From: Fervidifonticultor_A sp037443565 | GTDB taxonomy: Bacteria > Sysuimicrobiota > Sysuimicrobiia > Sysuimicrobiales > Humicultoraceae | DNA: 22,289 nt | Direction: 5' to 3' | NCBI GenBank assembly: GCA_037443565.1 | Contig: JBBIOB010000051.1 | Span: forward strand, 1-22,289 | Shown here: piece after piece, positions 1 through 7,014 of the stretch | Layout of the letters: each line of letters opens with the position of its first letter | Numbering within the stretch: position 1 is the stretch's first letter | Translations under genes and position numbers: made by a program | The notes under the pieces: model-generated | Database searches by the model: none | What the model saw: the letters and a program-made list of their open reading frames with translations, nothing else | What the model was told of the DNA's origin: nothing

Positions 1-51
1 CCGCCAAGCGGTCGGTGGGCCACGAAGGCCACTGACGACCGGAGCCTCGTC

Positions 52-122
52 ATGAGTATACCACTGAACGTCGCCACCCTGTTGAAGGAGCACGTCACCC
101 TGGAGGTGGAGAGCATCGACCG
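52..122 (+). pseudogene. N-terminal fragment of an uncharacterised protein
   Basis: The fragment starts at ATG 52, with GGAG at 41-44 placed seven bases upstream. It encodes about 24 residues including HVTLEVESIDRL. From memory, this resembles the N-terminus of an uncharacterised bacterial family that begins with a similar HVT-E-IDR-YLN block, but I cannot name its function. After the IDRL residues the expected family sequence stops and the DNA changes to a PIN-domain reading frame, so only the first few percent of the gene remains. A short open frame ending in TGA at 33-35 could be the tail of an upstream gene, but 11 codons are too few to judge. Family identity is weakly supported; the truncation is well supported. 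Confidence 0.4.
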
Positions 123-263
123 GCTCTGGCCTACCAACTGTCGTGGTTCGACGCCCACCTCTGGGCCTACGCCGAGCACTTTGGTCTGTCAGAGCTCCTG
201 TCCGAAGACTTCCAGCACGACCGCCTCTACGGGAGCGTACGGGCCGTCAACCCTTTTCTCTGA
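123..263 (+). pseudogene. C-terminal fragment of a PIN-domain (VapC-like) protein
   Basis: Read in the frame starting at 123 and ending with TGA at 261-263, this encodes about 46 residues including LSWFDAHLWA, LLSEDF and a terminal VRAVNPFL. These match the last third of PIN-domain ribonucleases: the aspartate in the WFDA-type helix, the SEDF strand carrying the last acidic residue, and the NPF ending. The N-terminal two thirds, with the first catalytic Asp and the Glu, are absent and no start codon lies in a sensible place. A different gene fragment abuts it at about 122, so this is a relic. A complete, unrelated PIN toxin lies at 10008-10409. Confidence 0.65.
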
Positions 264-280
264 CCGGCTGCTGGGATGGC

Positions 281-330
281 GCGGCTTCCCAAACCGAGGG
301 TCGTGGGTTCAAATCCCATCGCCCGCTCCA
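281..330 (+). tRNA. 3' half of tRNA-Gly(CCC); 5' half missing (pseudo-tRNA)
   Basis: Positions 286-292 read TTCCCAA, a classical anticodon loop with anticodon CCC at 288-290. The T arm is at 303-319: GTGGG, loop TTCAAAT, CCCAT (one G-T pair at its base). Positions 320-330 give the 3' acceptor strand CGCCCGC, discriminator T and an encoded CCA. This is the typical 3' end of tRNA-Gly(CCC). The partner acceptor strand GCGGGCG and a D arm are not found upstream, and the anticodon stem has a C-A pair and a G-A mismatch. It is therefore a truncated tRNA, the kind of 3' segment left at integration sites. It is not expected to be functional. Confidence 0.7.
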
Positions 331-364
331 GACCGCTTCGGACTTCTCAATGCCCGGCTAGTTT

Positions 365-393
365 CTATGGGGTCTGACCGAAATCCCTCATAG
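365..393. repeat. Imperfect inverted repeat (possible hairpin)
   Basis: CTATGGGG at 365-372 pairs with CCCTCATAG at 385-393 with one bulged base and a 12-base loop. It lies 42 bases beyond the stop of the minus-strand gene at 435-578 and could end its transcript, but no T-run follows on either strand. The region 264-434 otherwise holds only the tRNA remnant and nothing else I can recognise. Confidence 0.25.
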
Positions 394-434
394 GGTGTAT
401 GCTCAATCCAGCGCGAAGTGTGACCGATGCGAGG

Positions 435-578
435 CTACTGCACCACGATCCGCCGATTGGCGATCAGCAGCCAGACCAGAAAGACCACCAGCAGCACGAC
501 GATCAGATCGGCGTTACCCGACTCGCCCAGGTATCGCCGCATCCAGGCCCGCAGGTGAACCTCGAGCAGTGTCAACAT
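435..578 (-). CDS. Small single-pass membrane protein, 47 residues
   Basis: The start is ATG at 578-576, preceded on the minus strand by a strong Shine-Dalgarno GGAGGTGACC a few bases upstream, which decides the start over longer in-frame options. The protein has an amphipathic, basic N-terminus (LRAWMRRYLGESG), one strongly hydrophobic segment at about residues 24-40, and a short basic tail RRIVVQ. This is the profile of a single-pass membrane microprotein. I recognise no family and assign no function. It is divergent from the permease that starts at 797, with a 218-base intergenic region between them that could carry both promoters. A role as an accessory to that permease is only a guess from proximity. 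Confidence 0.6.
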   Translation of the reverse strand: MLTLLEVHLRAWMRRYLGESGNADLIVVLLVVFLVWLLIANRRIVVQ

Positions 579-796
579 AGGGTCACCTCCGGTGTCAGTG
601 TGCCACTTCGGCGGGTTCCAAGGCAATTCCAAAACGGTCAAAGATTGGTCCCGTCTCCTTCCGCCAGGACCCGATGCCGGACTCGGAAGGTGGCGCAGCC
701 GCGCGGCCACAATACTCCAGTATCCCTGGTCGGGTCAAGCCGATGATCCCTGCCGCCCACAACGCCGCCTTCAGACTCCGCATCGGAGGTCGCCCG

Positions 797-1312
797 GTGG
801 ACATCTTTACGCTCGTCTTTGTGGCCGCCACGCTCGGCCTGCTGGCGGTGACGTGGTGGGTGGCCGGCTTCCGGGCGGCGGCGCAGGGCGTGGGCGGGGG
901 GATGCAGCTCTTCCTGCAGATCCTGCCCCGCATGCTGCTCGCGTTCGTCCTGGCCGGGCTGATCCAGGTGCTCGTTCCCAACCAGACCATCGCGCGGTAC
1001 CTGTCCGACGCGTCGGGCTTCCGCGGCCTCGTCGCCGCCTCGATCGCCGGGGTCTTCACGCCGGGAGGCCCGTTCTTCATGTTCCCGGTCGTCGCCGCCC
1101 TGTTCAAGATGGGCGCGGGCATCGGGCCGCTCGTCGCCTACCTCGCCGCGTGGTCGCTGCTGGGCGCCTACCGGGTGGTGCTGTGGGAGCTTCCCTTCCT
1201 GGGCCCCCGCATCACGGCCATCCGGCTGCTCGTGTCCCTGCCGCTGCCGCTGCTCGCCGGCGCGGCGGCGCGACTTCTCATCGAGCACTTCCGCGTGCCG
1301 CCGCCTCCATGA
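797..1312 (+). CDS. UPF0718/DUF318-like permease, half-size
   Basis: I place the start at GTG 797 because GGAGGT at 785-790 sits six bases upstream and the first codons lead directly into the first membrane segment; in-frame ATGs at 674 and 743 lack such a site. The 171-residue product has about five hydrophobic segments. They include LFLQILPRMLLAFVLAGL, the family-typical stretch FTPGGPFFMFPVVAALFKMG and a following AYLAAWSLLGAY segment. This is the one-domain architecture of the YraQ/ArsP-related permease family, often found as half-size units. The substrate is unknown. The stop codon overlaps the start of the next gene in ATGA, implying translational coupling to the GGT-like enzyme. Confidence 0.75.
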   Translation: MDIFTLVFVAATLGLLAVTWWVAGFRAAAQGVGGGMQLFLQILPRMLLAFVLAGLIQVLVPNQTIARYLSDASGFRGLVAASIAGVFTPGGPFFMFPVVAALFKMGAGIGPLVAYLAAWSLLGAYRVVLWELPFLGPRITAIRLLVSLPLPLLAGAAARLLIEHFRVPPPP

Positions 1313-2937
1313 GCGCCTCACCGCCGCACCGCCTGGCATACCGGCCCGTTGTCATGGGGCGCCGGGGGGTCGTGACGTCCGCCCATCCGCTGGCCTCGAT
1401 GGCCGGCGCCCAGATCCTGCTCGCCGGCGGCAACGCGGTCGACGCCGCGGTCGCGGTCGCCGCTGCCCTGAACGTGGTCGAGCCCTACATGTCCGGGCTC
1501 GGGGGATGCGGCGTCATGCTCATCTCGACCGGGCAGGGCGAGCGGCACGTGCTGAACTTCGTCGGCAGGGTCCCGCGAGCGGCCGATCCCGACCACACCA
1601 CGGTCGCCGACCTGTCCGCAGGGCCGCGCGCGTGCCTGACACCCGGCAACCTCGGGGGCTGGCTGGCCGCGCACGACCGCTTCGGCCGTCTCCCCCTGTT
1701 TGAGGTGTTTGCGCCGGCCATTCATCTTGCAGACGACGGGTTTCCCCTCACCTGGAAGAACTGCGAGTTCTTCGAGAGAGCGCAGGCCACGCTCGCGCAC
1801 TCGGCTGAGGCAAGCCGCCTCTATCTCCGGGCCGGTCTGCCGCGGCCCGGCGAGATCCTCCGGCAAGAGGATCTCTGCGCGACCTTCCGGCAGGTGGTCG
1901 AGGGCGGTGCCGAGGCATTCTACCGCGGTCCGATCGGACGCGCAGTCTGCCGTGCCGTCGAGGCCGCCGGCGGATGGTTGTCCGAGGACGACCTGGCCGC
2001 CTTTGTGCCGGAGTGGCTGGCGCCGCTCGCGATGCCGTGGAAGGGTGTGGAGATCCTCACGGCGCCCCCGCCGTTTGCCGCGTTCCAGGCCCTGGAGACG
2101 CTGAACATCCTCGAGGGGTTCGACCTCGCGGCGTGGGGACACAACTCGGCCGACTCCCTGCACCACCTGATCGAGGCGGTCAAGCTCGCCTCCGCCGACC
2201 GGCTGGCCCATGCCTGGGCGCCGGAAGTCCCGCTGACGGGGCTGATCTCCAAGGCATACGCCGCGTCGCAGCGCGCGCGCATCGACCCTCGGGTGGCCGC
2301 CGTGAGCGAGGGCGAGCGGTTCAACCCTGAGCGCCTGCCGGGCCAGATCGAGGCCGGCCATCCGGCCGACTTCAGCAGGGAGCACACGACCCACTTCGCC
2401 TGCGCCGACGCCGACGGCACGGTGGTGACCGTGACGCAGACGATCGGCTCGCCGTTTGGATCGGGCTTCGCGGCACCCGGAACCGGGATCATCCTCAACA
2501 ACCTGCTGCAGTGGCAGGATCTCGATCCGGCCAGTCCTAACCGCGTCAGGCCGGGACGCCGGGTCGGCACCAACATGGCGCCCATGCAGGTCTTCGGCGA
2601 GGACGAGTTCCTGATCTCGATCGGGACCCCGGGATCGTACGGCATCCTCCAGACGACGCCACAGATGCTGCTGAACCTCATGGAGTTCGGGATGCAGATT
2701 CAAGAGGCGATCGAGGCGCCGCGGGTGCGCGTCTACCGCGGCCGGCTGGTAGATGTCGAGGGCCGGATTCCCGCGGATGTCCGGGAGCGCCTCGCCTGGC
2801 GCGGGCACCAGGTCAACGTCATCGAGGAGTGGTCGTGGGTGGTCGGCGGCGGGCAGGGCATCGCGCGCGATCCGATCTCGGGCGCCCTGCAGGGTGGCGC
2901 CGATCCCAGGCGCGACGGCTACGCGCTCGCGCTGTAG
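1309..2937 (+). CDS. Gamma-glutamyltransferase-like Ntn hydrolase (divergent)
   Basis: This 542-residue protein has the GGT fold signature. It contains GGNAVDAAVAVAAALNVVEP and GLGGCGVML near the N-terminus, TPGNLGGW, and the autocleavage site EHTTHF with the likely nucleophile Thr360. Cleavage would give a large subunit of about 359 and a small subunit of about 183 residues. Several gamma-glutamyl-binding motifs are altered: the usual D-x-R-E-x-A-P is NFVGRVP, the NNEMDDF region is NNLLQWQDL, and GSPGG is GTPGSYG. The protein is a family member, but its acyl substrate may not be glutamyl. No signal peptide is seen, so it is probably cytoplasmic. The start ATG overlaps the permease stop, and the 3' end overlaps the convergent HD gene by 19 bases. 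A longer upstream frame from 592 is only permease DNA read in another frame. Confidence 0.85.
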   Translation: MSASPPHRLAYRPVVMGRRGVVTSAHPLASMAGAQILLAGGNAVDAAVAVAAALNVVEPYMSGLGGCGVMLISTGQGERHVLNFVGRVPRAADPDHTTVADLSAGPRACLTPGNLGGWLAAHDRFGRLPLFEVFAPAIHLADDGFPLTWKNCEFFERAQATLAHSAEASRLYLRAGLPRPGEILRQEDLCATFRQVVEGGAEAFYRGPIGRAVCRAVEAAGGWLSEDDLAAFVPEWLAPLAMPWKGVEILTAPPPFAAFQALETLNILEGFDLAAWGHNSADSLHHLIEAVKLASADRLAHAWAPEVPLTGLISKAYAASQRARIDPRVAAVSEGERFNPERLPGQIEAGHPADFSREHTTHFACADADGTVVTVTQTIGSPFGSGFAAPGTGIILNNLLQWQDLDPASPNRVRPGRRVGTNMAPMQVFGEDEFLISIGTPGSYGILQTTPQMLLNLMEFGMQIQEAIEAPRVRVYRGRLVDVEGRIPADVRERLAWRGHQVNVIEEWSWVVGGGQGIARDPISGALQGGADPRRDGYALAL

Positions 2938-4133
2938 GGTTCGAAGGGCCCCAGTCCCCGCACGAACGCCCGCGCGACCCTCGGATCGAACAGTGTGCCC
3001 GCGCCGCGCTCGATGAATGCCATTGCCGCCGATGGATGCATCCGCGGCTGGTCCGGCGGCGGCGCGGCCGTGACCGTGTCGAAGAAGTCCGCCACGGCGA
3101 CCACGCGCGTGAGCATGTGCGGTGCCGGCCGGCTGCGGATCTCCGGGTACCCCGAGAGGTTGAAGTTGGCATGGTGCTCGAAGGCCACGACCATCGCCAG
3201 CCGGGAGAGCCCCGGCAGCGCTCGCAGCAGGTGGGCGCCGTAGAACGGATGTCGCCGCAGGTGCGCGCGGCGCTCGTCGGTAAGACCGTCCGTGCCGGTG
3301 GTCTCGTCGGTCGGCAGGCGGACCATCCCGATGTCGTGTAGCAGACCCGCCAGGCCGAGGGCGATCAACAGCGGACGCGGGAGGCCTATCTCCATCCCGA
3401 CCAGCATCGCCAGCACCGCGACATTGACCGGGTGATGCGCGGTCGCGGCATCGTGCTGCCGACCCGACACCCTTGCCAGCAGCGGGGCGCGGTCCTCGAG
3501 GAGGATGTCGAGAAGCGAGACCACGACGGTGGTAGCCTTCCTGGTGTCGATCGCCGCGCCGCGCCGCGCCTGATCGTAGAGATCGTCCGCGGCCCGCAGC
3601 CCCGCCCTGTAGACGTCGCGAGGATCGACCTGGAACTCGGCCCGCTGCTCGGGGGTTACCGTCGGCGGATCAAAGACCGCGATGTGCCTGACGCCGCGCT
3701 GCTCCAGGACCGCGCGCATCCCGCCGGCGTGCCGGACCTCGGCCGGCGGCATCGCGAGCGCTTCGGCCAGCCGCTGGAGCTCCCGCGCGCCGAGCCCGGC
3801 GTGGAACTCCAACACACCAACCCCCCGGTCGGCCAGGTCGGCCAGCAGGTCGGTGAGACGCAGGCTCTCTTCCAGCAGGAGCGTGCGGCCGAAGTAGAAC
3901 GTGTCGTCCAGCAGGAAGACGCGCACAGACTGGTGGGCGTGTAGCAGCTCAGCAAACGCCGTAAAGGCGTCGTCCGCGGCCGTGGCCGTGACCGGATGAT
4001 CGGCGCCATAGAGCGCCGCGGTGCGCCGCGTCCGGGCCAGGCCGTGCAGCGCCAGGCCCGGGCGCGCACGGCGCGCGGCGTCTCCGGGCACGGGTGCGTG
4101 GGCCGACACGTCGGGGGCAGGCCGGTCGCTCAC
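2919..4133 (-). CDS. HD-GYP-like phosphohydrolase with N-terminal accessory module
   Basis: The 404-residue protein has two parts. Residues about 28-155 form a module also present in the upstream partner gene (signature LYGADHPVTATA, then GMRAVLEQRGVRHIAV). Residues about 230-370 form an HD domain: LLHDIGM with His266/Asp267, a downstream HPFYGAHLL, HHANFNLSGYP (His320, His321, GYP 328-330) and a final VADFFDTVT aspartate. These correspond to the metal-binding set of HD-GYP cyclic-di-GMP phosphodiesterases. The residues between HH and GYP differ from the common HHERxDGxGYP form, so enzymatic activity is uncertain. Its start overlaps the stop of the HEAT-repeat gene by four bases, making a two-gene operon. 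The 3' end overlaps the convergent GGT-like gene. Confidence 0.85.
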   Translation of the reverse strand: MSDRPAPDVSAHAPVPGDAARRARPGLALHGLARTRRTAALYGADHPVTATAADDAFTAFAELLHAHQSVRVFLLDDTFYFGRTLLLEESLRLTDLLADLADRGVGVLEFHAGLGARELQRLAEALAMPPAEVRHAGGMRAVLEQRGVRHIAVFDPPTVTPEQRAEFQVDPRDVYRAGLRAADDLYDQARRGAAIDTRKATTVVVSLLDILLEDRAPLLARVSGRQHDAATAHHPVNVAVLAMLVGMEIGLPRPLLIALGLAGLLHDIGMVRLPTDETTGTDGLTDERRAHLRRHPFYGAHLLRALPGLSRLAMVVAFEHHANFNLSGYPEIRSRPAPHMLTRVVAVADFFDTVTAAPPPDQPRMHPSAAMAFIERGAGTLFDPRVARAFVRGLGPFEPYSASA

Positions 4134-6067
4134 ACCTGGTCTCCTCTGTCTTCATCCACGTCAGGCCCCGCGTGCCTCGGCTCGGCCTGCGCCCTGCCTT
4201 CCAGGATGGCGACGGTCATCGAGGCGAGCCGCTTCAGCTCCCGACCCTGCGCGCCCAACGCAAACCCACCGGAGAGGCGCCTCACCGCGGGCAGGGCCTG
4301 GCGGTCGCCCAGGCGTCCCAACGCTTCGAGCGCGGCCTGCTTCACCGCTGCCTGCCTGAACAGAGGGTCGGGCTGCTCGAGGATGGCTACGAGCTTCGGC
4401 ACCGCCCGTCGCCCCTCGGGCGGCCCGAGCGACTCGATCGCCCGCAGGCGCAGCCGCTCGTCTGAATCGTTCAAGAACGCTTCAACCGCTGCCTGCGCGT
4501 CTGCGGTGCCGATCGCGATCAGGCCGTTGAGCGTTTCGCGGCGTACCCGGTAGTCGGGGTGCGCCGCCAGCCGGCTGAGATGGGCAACGGCATCGGGGCC
4601 GCCGATGCGCCCCAGGATGTTCGCGATGTTGCGGGTCAAGAACCACTCCGCGTCGCTCGTGAACCCCACGAGGTCACCGATCCTGGAGCGGCAGAGATCG
4701 ACGATCAGGTCGCAGAGCATTGCGCGTGCGCCACCGCGCGTCTCGGCCGCCAGGGTCTGCACGAGGCGGGTGATCAGGTGGTCGGCGAGTGTGCCGAGGC
4801 ACTGCCGGATGTCCTGTTCCGTCTGGGTTCCACGCGCGTCCCAGAGACCGGCGAGGAGGCTGTCGATCAGCGGTCCCCCGGCGATCTGCCGCAGCAGACC
4901 GGTTGCCATCTCACCCCGCGCGCCGCCGCCGCGGGCGATCTCGCCCACCAGGCCGAGGATGCGTCCCGCCGGCGCGTAGTCGCCGTGATCCACGATCCCG
5001 CGCAGGAGCCCTGCCAGGGTCTCAGCGACCTCCTTTAGTTCGCGCCGATCATCGTCGCCGCCGGCGCGCAGCGCGTCGGTGAGCGCGAGCGCGACCTCCC
5101 GTGCGACGGCTGCGTCGTCCACCGGCACAGTGGTCTCCTCGGTTTCCTCGCCGCCGGGACCGTCGGGTGCTTCGGATATCGGCCCGCCGAACTCGAACTC
5201 TGGAGGAAGGTGCGCCTCGCCGGCCTCCGCTGCCGAGGCGCGCTTCGGCACTGGGAGGTGGGACCCGAGCAGCCGCGTAGCGGCAGCCGCGGAGCGCTGG
5301 GCCATCGTCTCAACCACCGCCGACCGAAGCGGTTCTCGCAGGGAGTGGAGTCCAGACGCCAGGCGCGCGTAGAGGTCGGGCCGGTCCTCGGGCGGTTCGT
5401 CGAGCAGCAGCCGGTCGAGGCGGAGCGCAATCTGCACGACGGGGTCGACCGCCTCCTCGGTCAGGGATCCGTCCAGGGTTCCGCCGGATGACGTGAATGC
5501 CTGCTGCAGCAGCGCGCGGACCTGATCCGGGCCGCCGTGGATGATCTCGAGCACCCGCTCGCGCTCCTGGGGTGACGGTCGCTGCCGGAGCAACGCTTCC
5601 GCGATGTCCGCGAGGCCGAGCCCTTCGGCGTCGCCGAGCTCCTCGTGCTCCAGCGCGATCTCGGTGACCTGGATGTGCCGCGCCCCGGCCTGGCGGAGCA
5701 GATGGCGCACGCCGCCGGTGGCCTCGAGCGCCGTGCGATCCGTGCCGAGCGCAGAGACGAACGTCGCCAGGTCCGCGTCGGTCACTTCCGGCAGGATCTT
5801 GAAGTGCGCAACCCGGCGCGCGAACAGAAACACGGCGAGCGATGCGTGGGGCGTGTCCTTGAACGACGCGCCGTCGACCGTCAGCGCACGCTTCGTCACG
5901 CGCACGGCCAGCGCTCCGTGCGCCTCCGCGTAGCGCCGTACGGCGCTCGTGAGGTTGTCCACCGCCCTGGCGGTCACCGGATGCGGCAGGGGATACAGGG
6001 CAAACGTCTTGACGGCTACCCCAAGCCCGCGTAGCAGCCGCTCGGCGGCCTGCGCCTTCAGATCCAT
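4130..6067 (-). CDS. HEAT-repeat protein with N-terminal module shared with HD-GYP neighbour
   Basis: I place the start at ATG 6067 because GGAG lies six bases upstream on the minus strand; a GTG 12 bases earlier overlaps that site. The 645-residue product has an N-terminal module at about residues 10-150 (LYPLPHPVTARAVDNL, later GVRHLLRQAGARHIQV). It continues with a helical middle part and an acidic, probably disordered linker near residues 285-320. The C-terminal region, from about 490 to 620, holds consecutive HEAT-like helical repeats: AHLSRLAAHPDYRVRRETL, VEAFLNDSDERLRLRAIESL, VPKLVAILEQPDPLFRQAAV. HEAT repeats are protein-binding scaffolds. Its four-base overlap with the HD-GYP-like gene and the shared module suggest the two proteins act together, perhaps in signalling. 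The function is unknown. Confidence 0.85.
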   Translation of the reverse strand: MDLKAQAAERLLRGLGVAVKTFALYPLPHPVTARAVDNLTSAVRRYAEAHGALAVRVTKRALTVDGASFKDTPHASLAVFLFARRVAHFKILPEVTDADLATFVSALGTDRTALEATGGVRHLLRQAGARHIQVTEIALEHEELGDAEGLGLADIAEALLRQRPSPQERERVLEIIHGGPDQVRALLQQAFTSSGGTLDGSLTEEAVDPVVQIALRLDRLLLDEPPEDRPDLYARLASGLHSLREPLRSAVVETMAQRSAAAATRLLGSHLPVPKRASAAEAGEAHLPPEFEFGGPISEAPDGPGGEETEETTVPVDDAAVAREVALALTDALRAGGDDDRRELKEVAETLAGLLRGIVDHGDYAPAGRILGLVGEIARGGGARGEMATGLLRQIAGGPLIDSLLAGLWDARGTQTEQDIRQCLGTLADHLITRLVQTLAAETRGGARAMLCDLIVDLCRSRIGDLVGFTSDAEWFLTRNIANILGRIGGPDAVAHLSRLAAHPDYRVRRETLNGLIAIGTADAQAAVEAFLNDSDERLRLRAIESLGPPEGRRAVPKLVAILEQPDPLFRQAAVKQAALEALGRLGDRQALPAVRRLSGGFALGAQGRELKRLASMTVAILEGRAQAEPRHAGPDVDEDRGDQV

Positions 6068-6155
6068 GGCCTGCTCCACTCGCCCGGCGCCGCAGGCGCC
6101 GGATGCTCTCTGGTACTCCTACTCGGCGTGGACGATGCCTCCTTCATACTTCCCA

Positions 6156-6178
6156 TGCCCGGCCACACAGGCCGGGCA
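6156..6178. repeat. Perfect 9-bp inverted repeat in the divergent intergenic region
   Basis: TGCCCGGCC (6156-6164), loop ACACA, GGCCGGGCA (6170-6178) form a perfect hairpin between the divergent HEAT gene and the broken alanine dehydrogenase. No T-run follows on either strand, so it is not a convincing intrinsic terminator. It could be an operator or an RNA hairpin in the leader of either gene. Confidence 0.45.
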
Positions 6179-6250
6179 GACATAGGGCCTCGAACTGATT
6201 GATCCGGCCTGGCCCCGCGCGGCATCCTTGTTGTCGGGTGGTGTCGTTTC

Positions 6251-6270
6251 GGCCGGGACAGGCCCCGGCC
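6251..6270. repeat. 7-bp inverted repeat upstream of alanine dehydrogenase fragment
   Basis: GGCCGGG at 6251-6257 pairs with CCCGGCC at 6264-6270 across a six-base loop. It shares the GGCCGGG core with the hairpin 73 bases upstream and sits 53 bases before the alanine dehydrogenase start, so it would lie in the leader RNA of that gene. The function is unknown. Confidence 0.35.
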
Positions 6271-6323
6271 CCCCCGACCGCCCCGCTCCTGCTGCCCGCG
6301 GCATCGGATCCAGGGAGGCCCTC

Positions 6324-7014
6324 ATGGAGTTCGGCGTGCCAACAGAAGTCCGGCCTGATGAGCATCGGGTCAGCCTCACCCCGGCCGGCATCCATGCGCT
6401 GGCACAGGCCGGCCATGTCGCGTACGTGGAGGCCGGCGCCGGCGTGTGGGCAGGCTTTCATGATGAGGAGTACCGAGGGGCCGGCGCCCGGCTTGTCTAC
6501 TCGCGCGAGGAGGTCTGGCGGCGCTCCCAGGTCGTGGTGAAAGTCGCGCGTCCAACCGCCGAGGAGCACGCGTACTTCCAGGGCCAGACGCTGCTCGCGT
6601 TCCTGCACCTGGCGGTGGCGTCGCCCGATCTGATGGCCGCCTTGCGCGAACAGGCCATCACCGCCATCGCCTACGAGATGATCCAGGCCGACGACGGATC
6701 GCTGCCGGTCCTGCATCCCACGAGCGAGGTGGCGGGCCGGCTGACGCCGATCGTCGCCGGATCGCTCCTCGAGACGATGGCCTGCCCGGTCGGCGAGGAC
6801 CGGCCGAAAGGCCGTGGGATCCTCCTCGGCGGCATCCCCGGCGTCCCTCCGGCCAATGTGGTGATCCTCGGTGCGGGCGTCGCGGGGCGCAACGCCGCGC
6901 GCGCCTTCCTCGGCCTCGGCGCGCAGGTCGCCATGCTCGACATCGACCTCCGCCGGCTGCAGGCCGTCGACGACGCGATGGGCGGACGTGTCGTGACCAT
7001 GGCGGCCACGCCGC
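6324..7014 (+). pseudogene. ald: Alanine dehydrogenase, 5' part only
   Basis: ATG 6324 follows GGGAGG at 6313-6318. About 230 residues match the N-terminal two thirds of alanine dehydrogenase, the NAD-dependent enzyme interconverting alanine and pyruvate. Matching features are VPTEVRPDEHRVSLTPAG, the VKVARPTAEE stretch with its substrate-binding lysine, FLHLAVA, and the Rossmann motif VVILGAGVAGRNAARAF ending in LDIDLRRLQ. Homology stops at GGRVVTMAATP (residues 220-230), where YNI would normally follow, and the DNA becomes a CoA-transferase sequence in another frame. About 140 C-terminal residues, including the rest of the NAD domain, are missing. The protein would be inactive; the remaining frame after 7014 is meaningless. 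The start and leader look intact, so the break is probably recent. Confidence 0.85.

Noticed and set aside
592..1308. N-terminal extension of the GGT-like gene (a continuous frame from 592)
   Set aside because: This stretch is permease DNA read in another frame; the Arg/Pro/Gly-rich translation has no domain. The real permease ends in an ATGA overlap at 1309.
1318..2808. Long minus-strand open frame inside the GGT-like gene (similar ones at 12093-13772, 15044-16249, 16430-18862, 20200-22083)
   Set aside because: These are the antisense frames expected in high-GC coding DNA. Their translations are rich in Arg, Gly, His and Pro without any recognisable domain, while the sense strands encode well-known families.
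2919..2937. Overlap of the convergent GGT-like and HD-GYP-like genes as a sign of error
   Set aside because: A 19-base convergent overlap is normal in compact genomes, and both C-termini look natural.
6119..6230. Minus-strand small zinc-ribbon protein ending in CPACVAGHGKYEGGIVHAE
   Set aside because: The CxxC and the ending look protein-like, but no ATG, GTG or TTG start is close. The only in-frame start overlaps the alanine dehydrogenase gene, and the CxxC lies inside a perfect hairpin. At best it is the tail of a lost gene.
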